This document shows positions 1 to 6,975 of a DNA stretch of 11,222 nt, piece by piece. The stretch is from Irpex lacteus (lineage: Eukaryota; Basidiomycota; Agaricomycetes; Polyporales; Irpicaceae). Location of the stretch: NCBI GenBank assembly GCA_001986395.2, contig MQVO02000294.1:1-11222 (forward strand), read 5' to 3'. The translations under genes and the position numbers were made by a program. Every line of letters starts with the position of its first letter. Position 1 is the stretch's first letter. The notes under the pieces are model-generated. The model saw only the letters and a program-made list of their open reading frames with translations, was not told the origin of the DNA and did not search any database.

Positions 1-773
1 CATATGAAAATCTAAATCTATCTACCTAACCCAAAAAACTAGGAATTAGAAATAATTCTAACTAGTTTTTTTGGGGATTTTTAGAAATAAAAACAAAGGA
101 TAGACAAGAAATTAAGATGAGTAAATACAGTGTTGCATGGCTGTCGTCAGTCCGTGTCTTGAGAAGTTAGGTTAACTCCACTAAACGGACGAAATCCCTG
201 ATGTTAATTTTTACTTAACATACAAATGGTATCGATAGGATTCCATTTTGGGGCTAAGACAAGTCGTTATGGCCCTCATGAACTGGGCTATAGACGTGCC
301 ACAAAGACTAAACAAAATGATGCAATACCCTCTCGAAATTAATTTATCTATATTTATAGATCAGGTTAATTTGTTGCTTTTTCTTATTCTTTTTTTTATT
401 AAGAAGAATAAGGTATAGTAATTTGAGAATTAGGAGGAGCTAATCATCAAATATAGTCATATATATGAATATGTCAGATTGTCACCTGTAACTCGGTGGC
501 ATGAAGAAGGAATTTCGAGTAATCGTTGAAAATTACGCAACGGTGAAGTGTTAATTCGGGATGAACTAACCGTCTGTCGCTGGGAAGGAGCTTGGGTTCA
601 AGGAAACTGATGAGTATTTATTATTTTTTCTTAGGTTTTAGTTTTAATATTTTTTAGTAAATTTATATTTAAAACACCTAGTTAATAATTTTGTCTATAA
701 AGTGAATTAACTTGGGTAACATCTCAAAAGTCATAGCAAGGTAGCTGTACTGGAAAGTGTAGCTGGATAATAA
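1..773 (+). rRNA. rns: Mitochondrial small-subunit rRNA, 3' part (5' end outside window)
   Basis: This is the 3' major domain and 3' end of the small ribosomal RNA. From 131 the sequence reads GTTGCATGGCTGTCGTCAG, the classic helix 34/35 region. It continues through a GGTTAACTCC block, the GGGGCTAAGACAAGTCGTTATGGCCCTCATG block near 249, and the site just before the decoding centre (571-580). It closes with GTCATAGCAAGG at 730 and a GTACTGGAAAGTGT helix-45 hairpin followed by GGAT near 768. Helix 35 pairs keep complementarity while differing from the bacterial sequence (TCCGT near 150, ACGGA near 186), which argues for a working RNA. Variable loops are AT-rich and expanded (about 340-440 and 605-715), and one hairpin repeat sits in the helix 33-type variable region. 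The exact 3' end is uncertain by several bases. The 5' two thirds lie upstream of the window. Confidence 0.93.
30..76 (+). repeat. Hairpin repeat copy 1, inside the SSU rRNA variable region
   Basis: A 47-bp palindromic element. The outer stem CCCAAAAAACTAG pairs with CTAGTTTTTTTGGG. The inner stem TTAGAA pairs with TTCTAA around an ATAA loop, with a 5' GAA bulge between the stems. It is identical in core to the copies at 1264 and 1389. It lies in an SSU loop known to vary in length, so it can be tolerated in the mature rRNA. Orientation is that of the rRNA. Confidence 0.92.
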
Positions 774-859
774 ATTTATTTATACCCCCTTTGTACTTAA
801 AGAAAAATAATTAAATAATATATCTAAATCTTAATACTTAGATAAAATAGATTTACTAC

Positions 860-1010
860 TTTACTAAATTAAATTACTACTACAGTTGAAACAGTTGGAG
901 TACAAGCTGTTTGGTTTAGAATAATTAGTTTTATGGGGGAGGGTCTCTAAGGTACTGATAGTTAAAGCTACTACTGATGAGGAGTTCCTTAGAATATCTA
1001 TAATATTTAT
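860..1010 (+). rRNA. rnl: Probable LSU rRNA domain I segment
   Basis: By eye, GTTGAAACAGTTGGAGTAC at 886 matches the domain I block that reads ACTGAAACATCTAAGTAC in bacteria. ATGGGGGAGGGTCTCTAAGG at 933, followed by a CTGATAGT-like stretch, matches the later domain I block (GGGGGACCATCCTCTAAGG type). The order and spacing on the + strand directly after the SSU rRNA suit an SSU-LSU arrangement. The 5' end is not resolved; it should lie between 775 and 870. A 65-codon frame on the opposite strand is a shadow. The match is by memory of conserved blocks, not an alignment, so boundaries are approximate. Confidence 0.55.
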
Positions 1011-1263
1011 ATAGATCAGGAAAATAATAAAATTAAAGAAAGTAGAGTAAGTACTTTTCACCTAAAAAGGAAAATTAAATAAAATAAATAAAACAATAAA
1101 TAAAATGATTAAAGAGTATTCTATAATCTTAAATTGTTCTCCCATTTTATTTAGTCACAGAGTTCCGTAATAGATTAATTTAGTAAATATAAATTTATTC
1201 GGGCTGCTATATTCTTATAATAAAACTTTTCTAGGATAAAATTAAGTTAATAATAGTATAACA

Positions 1264-1310
1264 CCCAAAAAACTAGGAATTAGAAATAATTCTAACTAGT
1301 TTTTTTGGGG
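1264..1310 (+). repeat. Hairpin repeat copy 2
   Basis: Same 47-bp element and orientation as at 30, with identical stems, GAA bulge and ATAA loop, in AT-rich sequence within the putative LSU gene. Confidence 0.92.
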
Positions 1311-1388
1311 AACTTATTAAAAAATATAAAAATATAAAAAGAGTTTGTAGTAGCTGTAGTATGGAATAACCCTCCGAATATTCCTATA

Positions 1389-1435
1389 CCCAAAAAACTA
1401 GGAATTAGAAATAATTCTAACTAGTTTTTTTGGGG
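1389..1435 (+). repeat. Hairpin repeat copy 3
   Basis: Same 47-bp element and orientation as copies 1 and 2, only about 80 bp beyond copy 2. The sequences between the copies differ, so this is not a simple tandem duplication of a larger unit. Confidence 0.92.
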
Positions 1436-1648
1436 ATTTGGCTAAAAATAAAAGAGATAAATTATCATAGACTATAAAAACGGAGATAAGCAAGATAGTA
1501 ATTGTTGCTCTTGAATACAATATAGATTCTTTAAATTAAGAAAAGATTATTAAAAGAGTGTATACTGTCTAATATTATTTTATAAAGACTTTGTAAGAGA
1601 TAAAGTGTTAATTTATCTAGTTAGTTTTTATACCTAAACATGATGATT

Positions 1649-1682
1649 CCCAAAAAAAAACTAGGAATTATAAATAATTTTT
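1649..1682 (+). repeat. Hairpin repeat copy 4, truncated after the loop
   Basis: The 5' arm CCCAAAAAAAAACTAGG and the loop region are present, with T replacing G in the TTAGAAATAA core. The 3' arm is missing: the sequence passes directly into the GC-rich block at 1683. This is a half element that cannot form the outer stem, and probably marks a deletion or rearrangement joint. Confidence 0.75.
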
Positions 1683-1975
1683 CCGAAACTTTCGTCCAGG
1701 CCCTCGCGGTTATTATGAACACGGCAATTCTTGTTTAGAGCTACGAGTTACCTTGACTCGTCCGAGGTGATTTTCTTTGTCCCTCTACTTGCGTAGATTA
1801 AGGGAGTTAACTCAAACTCCACAGTTGCCATAGATTCCTTCAATTTTTTTCGAAATTGAACTTACTGTTGTAGGACGGGAAGGTACTCGCCACCACACTC
1901 CGAAGAGAGGGCCGCACTGCTTTTGTAATGTTACAACGGGCTTTCACCGGAGATTCCCTGTCCAAGGTAAATAAA
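1683..1975. other. GC-rich structured block, unassigned
   Basis: This block is clearly richer in G and C than its surroundings and contains several strong local hairpins, for example ACGAGTTACCTTGACTCGT near 1743 and GGAGTTAACTC near 1803. Such composition in this genome suggests a structured RNA: part of the LSU rRNA or an intron core. On the + strand CCGGAGATTCCCTGTCC near 1950 resembles conserved LSU blocks. On the - strand parts look as plausible. I could not assign domain or strand with confidence. No long reading frame spans it. Confidence 0.5.
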
Positions 1976-2029
1976 ATTGTGAATTACAATTATGTCTTAT
2001 TTAGTTTTTTTTCTTAATCTTCCATGATA

Positions 2030-2290
2030 ACCGGATGCCAGAGCACTACATCAATTAAGAGGTGGTTTAAAAAACTCACTCCCAGTTGGCTTGTACTTGC
2101 AATGCCTCTAATGTAGATAGTTCCAATAGTACTGATCTCCTTCCTGAAGGACAAGCCCGAGTAAAGGAGGGTCTAGAGGGATCTACATGTTAAAAACAAG
2201 GACTTATTTAACAAGTACCTGGGTAATCTTTACTTAAATCGGAGCAAGGCGATTTAAATAATACCTTTGTGTAAAATTAGATTATGATAA
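2030..2290 (+). rRNA. rnl: Probable LSU rRNA domain II segment
   Basis: CCAGAGCACTACATC at 2039 matches the conserved domain II block TAGAGCACTG. It is followed at the expected spacing by ACTTGCAATGCC, like the ACTGCGAATACC block. Then come a stem around CTCCTTCCTGAAGGA, a GGAGGGTCTAGAGGGATC stretch like the GGGAAACAGCCCAGATC block, and TGTTAA...GACTTATTTAACAAG, like the GCTAAGG...AGT...GTTAAGTGG region. Individual matches are modest, but their order is right and they fit the domain III segment further along the same strand. Alignment is by eye only. Confidence 0.5.
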
Positions 2291-2528
2291 CGACTAATCA
2301 ATACGTCTTAAACAGATTGTTACATTAGACCTAAGTAAATTATATCGATGTTTATAAAATTAATTACAAAATCGACTATAATATCCAGATTATTCATGGC
2401 TAATAAAGTACTTTGTAGAATTAATATTTCTGGATAGTTAATCCTAACACTGGTGTTGAATTATATCCTTCTAATATTAATTGATTTGAGATATAATGAG
2501 GATCCTGAATAGAATCGTTTTATATCCT

Positions 2529-2903
2529 CTACTTTCCATTAAATAACTTAGAATTGAATCTGATTCTCCTTACTAATACTATCATTATTCAAATTATCGT
2601 TACTATTATGATGCTTAGAATTGTTAGTAGAAGTTGACCTTTCCAACTTAATAGCCAGATTGAGATCGGAGTCATTGGTATTGGACTTGCTTGAGTATGA
2701 TATCCTCTGGAATAAGGTGTCATCCAAGGTCCTTTTCTCAATGGGTTAATGTATTTTTCTCTATTAGAGTTTACAAAGTGTTTCCATACTTGAACATTTC
2801 CGTGATAGCTTAATAGGGCTGATATTGCTATACTTGTACTATTAAAGACTGTTAATTCAACTTTGTCGGTTTCTCTGACTCATATTGAGACCAAGTTCCC
2901 TTT
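2529..2903 (-). CDS. Small basic membrane protein frame overlapping the RT gene
   Basis: Open for 124 codons between an upstream TAA and a TAG stop at 2529, provided TGA is read as Trp (residues 8 and 105 of the open frame). There is no early ATG. A TTG at 2894 would start the protein in the same way as the TTG that opens the RT, and it lies about 40 bases inside the 3' end of the RT frame, so the two could be translationally coupled. The product has a polar N-terminal half (YHGNVQVWKHF near residue 33), a proline-rich middle (PIPMTPI near 74-80), one strong hydrophobic segment at about 91-112, and a basic tail (VRRIRFNSK). I do not recognise the family. In-frame residues continue past the stop (…YISNQLILEGYN…), so the frame may once have been longer. 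The protein-like composition in such AT-rich DNA supports a real gene, but only moderately. Confidence 0.45.
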
Positions 2904-4423
2904 TTAAAGCTGTATTCAAAATCTTGTTCTATTTGGCTTATGTCAATTGTTCCATTATATATTCTGCTGCTTACGAATCCTAAATATTTGCTGTTGAACC
3001 ATTCCTGAAAATCAGGTGTTAATTCTGGTTGATGAATTGAAGTTGTTGATTGCTTCATATCATAGATTACTGCTTCTTGGATTAGAGCGTAATCCTCAAA
3101 GACAAATACTTTGGGTGTTCTTGTCGCTGTTTCTAAAATCCCATCTTGTGCCATTTGTAGATTTAACTGTTCACCTGTTAAAAGGTTTCTGGGTATAAAT
3201 CTTTTTCCTAAAAATTTTAGACTTGTTAGCCATTCTCCATTTTCTTTGATCCATTGACTTTTTAATGCATTCAATTTAATACCTGAACTTGCGGGAAAAC
3301 TTAGAATTTCTTCTGGATTTTCCACATCGTACAAGATACCATCATCGGCATATTGTACTAAAGTGGGGCATTTCAATAGAGTGGCATGTAAAGCTATGCT
3401 GGATAACAACGGAGATAGAGGAGATCCTTGTGGTACTCCTCTTAGGAATTCAAAATTAGCTAAACGGGGTTCAAAGATCAATTGCAAATGATAGAATAGT
3501 TTCCCTAGAATATAAAGTAAAGGATTAGATAATTCTAATCTTTGATTTGTGTAGTAATGGATTACATCTTCGTAGTGTTCTTGATTATTTAACCAAGTTG
3601 GAAAGCTTACTCCTGGGGGAGCATCTGACTGTTCACTTTTCGGCAGACTTCTACTCATTACATCAATCATTTTCAATAATTCTTCAGGTAATCCTATCGA
3701 TTCTAATATCTGATTTAAATAGGTTAGATTTATGGTATCAAAGAATGATTTTAAGTCAAATTCATAAATATTGTTGGATACTAGTACCTCAGAATGGATT
3801 TGTTTCCATGCTGTGTCTGTTCCTCTTCCGGGCCAGAATCCATGTTGGTTTGGACTTTGGTATGGACCAAAGTAGATTATCATTATTAGGTTTAATCCGT
3901 GTAACAATACTCTCCAGTGAGGGGCTGGTACTCCTAATGGTCTAAAACCTTTCTCTAGATTGTTTACATCTTTAAGGATGTACAATCTTTTGAAGTCAAT
4001 TGGCTGTAATTTTCCATTTGTCAAATCTTTAGCTAATTGTGCGGTTTCTTTCAGGATTCTTAGTACCTTCTTAAAATGTAATGTTCTATGCCAATTTCTA
4101 AACACATGATGAAAACAAGCTACCTGAAATGTATAACTATTTAAAAGGTATTTTGCTATGATCCAGAATACTTGAGGATTTTCTCTGTGTTTTCTTAATC
4201 TATTCAACTGATGATTAATATATCTATTAATGTTTTTATTAGTGTGAATTTCGATTTCGAATTGAGGAGATTTCTCTCTTTTCAAGATTCCTTTGGCTAA
4301 GAAAATTGGATGATAATTAGATAGCCATTTGATTTTGAACTTAGAAACGTTTGGTAATGGTTTGTATGGTTGTACTTCCTCTTCAGACTGTTTATTCAAA
4401 GATATCACCCTCTTTAGTACCAA
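2852..4423 (-). CDS. Stand-alone mitochondrial reverse transcriptase
   Basis: A 523-residue RNA-directed DNA polymerase with the full RT core in order. Motif 1 (FRPLGVPAPHWRVL) is near 160-173 and motif 2 (NQHGFWPGRGTDTAW) near 192-206. Motif A (YEFDLKSFFDTIN, catalytic D223) is at 220-232 and motif B (RGVPQGSPLSPLL) at 328-340. Motif C (QYADD, catalytic D360/D361) is at 357-361, motif D (GIKLNALKSQW) at 381-391, and motif E (LKFLGKRF) near 402-409. About 95 residues separate A from B, longer than in typical group II intron RTs. I see no HNH endonuclease or clear maturase domain X, so it looks like the free-standing RTs of mitochondrial retroplasmids or rtl genes. All Trp codons are TGG. The first codon is TTG, there is no ATG before residue 181, and a TAA lies five codons upstream of the open stretch. 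It runs antisense to the surrounding putative LSU rRNA, so it is not an ordinary intron ORF. It is the only long intact gene in the window. Confidence 0.9.
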   Translation of the reverse strand: MVLKRVISLNKQSEEEVQPYKPLPNVSKFKIKWLSNYHPIFLAKGILKREKSPQFEIEIHTNKNINRYINHQLNRLRKHRENPQVFWIIAKYLLNSYTFQVACFHHVFRNWHRTLHFKKVLRILKETAQLAKDLTNGKLQPIDFKRLYILKDVNNLEKGFRPLGVPAPHWRVLLHGLNLIMIIYFGPYQSPNQHGFWPGRGTDTAWKQIHSEVLVSNNIYEFDLKSFFDTINLTYLNQILESIGLPEELLKMIDVMSRSLPKSEQSDAPPGVSFPTWLNNQEHYEDVIHYYTNQRLELSNPLLYILGKLFYHLQLIFEPRLANFEFLRGVPQGSPLSPLLSSIALHATLLKCPTLVQYADDGILYDVENPEEILSFPASSGIKLNALKSQWIKENGEWLTSLKFLGKRFIPRNLLTGEQLNLQMAQDGILETATRTPKVFVFEDYALIQEAVIYDMKQSTTSIHQPELTPDFQEWFNSKYLGFVSSRIYNGTIDISQIEQDFEYSFKKGTWSQYESEKPTKLN

Positions 4424-4439
4424 GGTAACTAAAAAGAGA

Positions 4440-4735
4440 AGTTAGGGATTGGGTTAGAAGTCTACCCAGTAAATGGATAAACCTTACCTGATAACTTCTG
4501 AAACTTGTGAACGTTACGATCACTAAATCCCATAGGTTAGATAACAAGGTCATGATTGATTGAATTTTCATTTTCTTAAGAATTTTTACAGTTTACTTAC
4601 CTTTCCTTCGAGAATTTTTAAGTTTGATATTAAGACTTATTGATACTTAAATACTTAAAGTGACTGAAGAAATTTCCCTTAAAAGGCACCCGTACGGGGA
4701 ATAGTTAAACCGACACAGAGCCGTTAAACCTATCT
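4440..4735 (+). rRNA. rnl: LSU rRNA segment, end of domain II to end of domain III
   Basis: The 3' part is the clearest: GTGACTGAAGAAATTTCCC at 4660, AAAAGGCACCCGTAC, then GTTAAACCGACACAG ending at 4719. This matches the conserved block that reads …CTGAAG…CCGTACC…AAACCGACACAGG in LSU rRNAs. The 5' part (GATTGGGTTAGAAGTCTACC near 4448) matches GTTGGCTTAGAAGCAGCC at the end of domain II. After ACACAG the expected continuation (GAGAATAC, AAGGAACTCGGCAAA) is absent through 5240, so the gene is interrupted here by an intron, split, or broken. The missing half was not found in the window. Confidence 0.6.
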
Positions 4736-4800
4736 GTTTTCATTGTATATATTCTTTCAACAACTACACATCATTTAGAAATCGACTAAAGGGACCACTT

Positions 4801-5238
4801 TTGCAGGTTTCTTTGGAAAGCTGGAAGCTGGGTTTAGATGATAATCTAAAGGTACGATCCAAATCAGAGGCTAAGCAAAGCTTTCTCACTTTATATATAT
4901 TGAAATCTCAGCTTGATTTGTCTTATTTTATTTTTACATTTAAAATAAGGTTGTGGTTCCTCCTTAGATTAGGTTCTATAAGTAGAACTAGTAGTCAAGA
5001 TACTATTCAAGGCCTAGATGATTCGGTGTTAAATACACCTAGACAAAGAAGATGGTAAATAACTCATCCTAGAGTGGTAAGTGAACCTACTCCAACTAGA
5101 TGGGATATGGTCCATAATCCGGCAAATCCTATGTAGGCTTTAAATGCTCATGATAGAAGATATAGATTGTTGTTCGCAGCCAGACATGAAGCTTTGTTAG
5201 ACCAGATTGTGGATAATATTATAAACCCATTTAATTAA
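4801..5238 (+). pseudogene. Unidentified interrupted reading frame
   Basis: One + frame runs from 4801 to a TAA at 5236 with a TAA at 5056 and a TAG at 5134. The translation is less AT-biased than the spacer around it and looks like protein, especially the C-terminal third (TRWDMVHNPANPM, then ALNAHDRRYRLLF and DQIVDNIINPF). I do not recognise it. It could be a decayed gene or one read with suppressed stops. The first stretch also contains AAGCTGGGTTTAGA at 4829, which resembles a conserved LSU domain V block, so part of it could be rRNA instead. No start codon choice is convincing. Confidence 0.35.
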
Positions 5239-5353
5239 TTATTATATTTTAGATTTAAAAACTTCTTCCCCAACTCTCATCTTACGATAAAACTATTAAA
5301 ATTAGTAGCCTGAAGTTACCCCTTGTTAGTTAATTTAAAAAAAAATTTTTTTA

Positions 5354-5427
5354 CTGAGTTGACCAGATTCGAACTGATATTATTCACTACCAAAAAATGA
5401 CGTTCTGCCAAATTAAACTACAACTCA
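5354..5427 (-). tRNA. trnQ(uug): tRNA-Gln (anticodon UUG)
   Basis: Complete cloverleaf of 74 nt: 7-bp acceptor TGAGTTG/CAACTCA, 4-bp D stem, anticodon stem TCATT/AGTGA with loop TTTTGGT (anticodon TTG), T arm ATCAG-TTCGAAT-CTGGT, discriminator G. Last of four tRNA genes transcribed leftward. Confidence 0.95.
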
Positions 5428-5504
5428 TTTACTCCTTTCCCTTTTTAAACAAATACCAACACCCCCCATTATAAAAATAAAAAGGCATAAAGAAATTAAG
5501 AATA

Positions 5505-5575
5505 TAGTCTTTATCAGAATCGAACTGATACTTGCTACGTGAAGGGTAGCTGTACTGCCTTTATACAAAAAGACC
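5505..5575 (-). tRNA. trnE(uuc): tRNA-Glu (anticodon UUC)
   Basis: Complete cloverleaf of 71 nt: acceptor GGTCTTT/AAAGACT with a G-T first pair, D stem GTAT/GTAC, anticodon stem GCTAC/GTAGC with loop CCTTCAC (anticodon TTC), T arm ATCAG-TTCGATT-CTGAT, discriminator A. Confidence 0.95.
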
Positions 5576-5593
5576 GGTCTTATTTTATTTCTA

Positions 5594-5667
5594 TTGCGGC
5601 ATCAGGAATTGAACCTGCTCTCTAACAGCTCATGAGGCTATTGTGCCAACCTTTACACTATACCGCA
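5594..5667 (-). tRNA. trnM(cau): tRNA-Met (anticodon CAU)
   Basis: Complete cloverleaf of 74 nt: acceptor TGCGGTA/TGCCGCA with a T1-A72 first pair, D stem GTGT/GCAC, anticodon stem ATAGC/GCTGT with loop CTCATGA (anticodon CAT), and a T stem with one G-A mismatch. Whether it is initiator or elongator cannot be settled; the anticodon stem lacks the run of G-C pairs typical of bacterial initiators. Confidence 0.93.
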
Positions 5668-5708
5668 TGTATGGACACTATCTTATTATTAAGATTTTAT
5701 TTTTGTTT

Positions 5709-5791
5709 TACGAACAAAGAGACTTGAACTCTTAAGGGATATTCCCACTTCTACTTAAGAGAAGATTGTTTACCAATTTCAACATGTTCGT
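5709..5791 (-). tRNA. trnL(uaa): tRNA-Leu (anticodon UAA), class II
   Basis: 83 nt with a long variable arm (GGGA…TCCC), as expected for leucine. Acceptor ACGAACA/TGTTCGT, anticodon stem CTTCT/AGAAG with loop CTTAAGT (anticodon TAA), T arm AAGAG-TTCAAGT-CTCTT, discriminator A. First of the four-gene tRNA cluster in the direction of transcription. Confidence 0.95.
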
Positions 5792-6184
5792 TTCCTTTTT
5801 TTTAATTAAAAAAAAAGGGAGGGAAGGGCAAAATCTAATAATCTAATTATAATATTTTATTTATTTAATTATAAGACTCTTTTTAATTCTATTCTTTTAT
5901 TAATACCCGGCTTTATTCTTAAATCCACAATCATCTTGTTTATTTTGGAGGATTAGCGTAAAGTAGAGTAAAGAAAGATAAGAACAGTTAAAATGTGACA
6001 CCCAAAGAACAATTCATCTGTTTCTTCAATAGCACCTTCTATCTTTTTAGGACAGTTATTCAATTTATTAATGGTTTTAATTAATGTTATACATTTAAAA
6101 CATTTATTACTGGTCTTAATGTTTTTGTTATTGTTTTTTGAGTGGGTAAACCACCAAATGACATGCATCAATACACTTAAAAAT
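5792..6184. other. AT-rich spacer, nothing convincing seen
   Basis: Poly-T/poly-A runs follow the tRNA cluster. An open - frame of 93 codons starting at 6234 covers the right part, but its N-terminal portion is an out-of-frame reading of the GIY-YIG gene and the rest matches nothing I know. It may contain the decayed C-terminal half of that endonuclease. Confidence 0.4.
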
Positions 6185-6376
6185 TTATTTAGTATAGTCA
6201 ATGACACGGTCCCAAAGGTTAACACCTGAGCCAACGTAATAATTGCCTGTTACTGTGTTAAACCAACAATATACACCACTTAAACCATTCAAAAATTTTT
6301 TACAGTTGGGGTCAACTTTTAATAAGTCATAAGTAGTACTTCAAATGTAGTTAAAATTTGGTTGCTTTTTGTTCAT
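6185..6376 (-). pseudogene. Truncated GIY-YIG homing endonuclease (N-terminal domain)
   Basis: A 63-residue frame from an ATG at 6376 to a TAA at 6185, reading one TGA (codon 12) as Trp. It carries the start of the GIY-YIG nuclease domain: GVYCW at 34-38 (the GIY strand), NYYVGSGVNL at 45-54 (the YIG motif), and the conserved Arg of DRVIDY at 57. The usual domain continues for about 50 more residues with the catalytic Glu and a DNA-binding tail. Both are missing, so the protein is unlikely to cut DNA. These enzymes are encoded by mobile introns or free-standing mobile genes in fungal mitochondria. It lies just downstream of an acidic frame and near cox3 3'-end copies, the kind of setting described for mobile endonuclease genes that carry gene C-termini. 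Confidence 0.72.
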
Positions 6377-6409
6377 TTTTGTTCATATTTGTGTTCATGT
6401 TTATGTTCA
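6371..6409 (+). repeat. Degenerate GTTCAT short repeats
   Basis: Five spaced GTTCAT units (6371, 6381, 6393, 6404 and a related one) sit at the 5' end of the GIY-YIG frame. On the - strand each unit reads ATGAAC and so offers several possible in-frame or out-of-frame ATG codons. Confidence 0.6.
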
Positions 6410-6520
6410 TTTTATTATGAGTACAATACAAGGAAGCCAATCATCAAAGCAAATAGCCCCGTTGCTTCAGCATTAAACTCTTTTTGACTAGCTCTTTCTA
6501 TATCTTTATAATATTGCCCC

Positions 6521-6567
6521 CCCAAAAAATTAGTTAGAATTATTTCTAATTCCTAGTTTTTTTGGGG
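6521..6567 (-). repeat. Hairpin repeat copy 5, inside the acidic frame
   Basis: Same element as at 30 but in the opposite orientation, matching the - strand coding direction. One stem position is unpaired (CTAG against CTAA). The outer G/C tracts are longer (C7 on the + strand). The disruption adds 51 bp between the codons for ...LAD and QYYKD. Confidence 0.92.
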
Positions 6568-6671
6568 ATCTGCTAATTCTTTTTCCAGTTTTTCCTTTTG
6601 ATTTTTTTTACTGGAATGCTCAACCTTTTCTTCATCATTATCATCTGAACGTTCACGTTTTTTCCCTGAAA

Positions 6672-6778
6672 CGTAAAGAAGAATAGAATCTGAAATTAGG
6701 AACCTCAGTAATAAATTGAAACATAAAAAAAAGTCACACAACATCCATAAAATGTCAGTAAAGAATACCACCCTGAAA
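6672..6778 (-). pseudogene. cox3: cox3 3'-end copy 1, inserted with an 8-bp direct repeat
   Basis: The - strand reads GGILYWHFMDVVW, then LFF…, then VSIYYWGS and a TAA at 6696. This is the unmistakable C-terminus of cytochrome c oxidase subunit 3 (last transmembrane helix), with all three Trp codons TGA. A frameshift lies in a run of eight T (one T short or two too many). The 107-bp unit is bounded by TTTCAGGG on both sides (6664-6671 and 6771-6778), like a target-site duplication, and it interrupts the acidic frame. It is a fragment of about 25 codons with no upstream cox3 sequence and cannot encode the subunit. Confidence 0.8.
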
Positions 6779-6975
6779 ATAACAAAAATTTATTCCTATT
6801 ATTACTATCGTCTTCGTCTTCGTCTTCCAACCTTCCCCATGTTATCATATCCTCCTGCCCATTAATCGACAATTCAATCTCGTCTTGGATAACAGGCAGG
6901 TCAGGGATAGGACCCCTATCCCAACCTTTTTATGAACATTAGCATAAAGAAAAGGTGATGGTTTAAAATTTATTA

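Larger units (their letters stand above)
1011..1640. other. AT-rich stretch with two full hairpins, no gene seen
   Basis: This stretch is mostly A and T and has no convincing reading frame or tRNA. If the flanking LSU assignments are right it is an expanded variable region or an internal spacer of the LSU gene. The hairpin copies at 1264 and 1389 lie within it. A TATAGATCAGG string near 1010 repeats one at about 355 in the SSU region. Confidence 0.5.
6415..6929 (-). pseudogene. Acidic/basic low-complexity protein gene split by two insertions
   Basis: The frame can be followed from 6929 (RGPIPDLPVIQDEIELSING, then an EDEDEDD run) to FSG at 6779. It resumes after a 107-bp insertion (SGKKRERSDDNDEEK, then a Lys/Glu-rich helix EKLEKELAD). 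It resumes again after a 51-bp hairpin insertion (QYYKDIERASQKEFNAEATG, then a hydrophobic end LFALMIGFLVLY) and stops at two TAA codons at 6412-6417. The hairpin is a multiple of three and keeps the frame but brings a TAG; the cox3 insertion shifts the frame. Upstream, removing one A from an A5 run near 6930 would join it to a further frame (SPFLYANVHKK). I do not recognise the family. Continuity of sense across both insertions argues that it was once a real gene. Confidence 0.5.

Noticed and set aside
864..1061. 65-codon frame on the - strand
   Set aside because: It is antisense to a stretch matching LSU domain I and has no family resemblance; AT-rich shadow.
1263..1435. Hairpins as a CRISPR array
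   Set aside because: Only dispersed copies, both orientations in the window, variable distances, and palindromes rather than direct repeats with uniform spacers.
3016..3945. Two + strand frames of 60 and 132 codons inside the RT
   Set aside because: They are complementary-strand shadows of the conserved RT gene; their translations are Leu/Ser-rich and meaningless.
2852..4423. RT as part of a conventional group II intron in LSU
   Set aside because: It is antisense to the rRNA, lacks domain X and endonuclease, and no domain V hairpin was found downstream on its strand.
5059..5238. TAG read as Leu (chytrid code 16) to join the unknown frame
   Set aside because: The frame also contains a TAA, and TAG in the endonuclease genes falls on Lys as well as Leu positions, so code 16 is not supported; TGA as Trp is.
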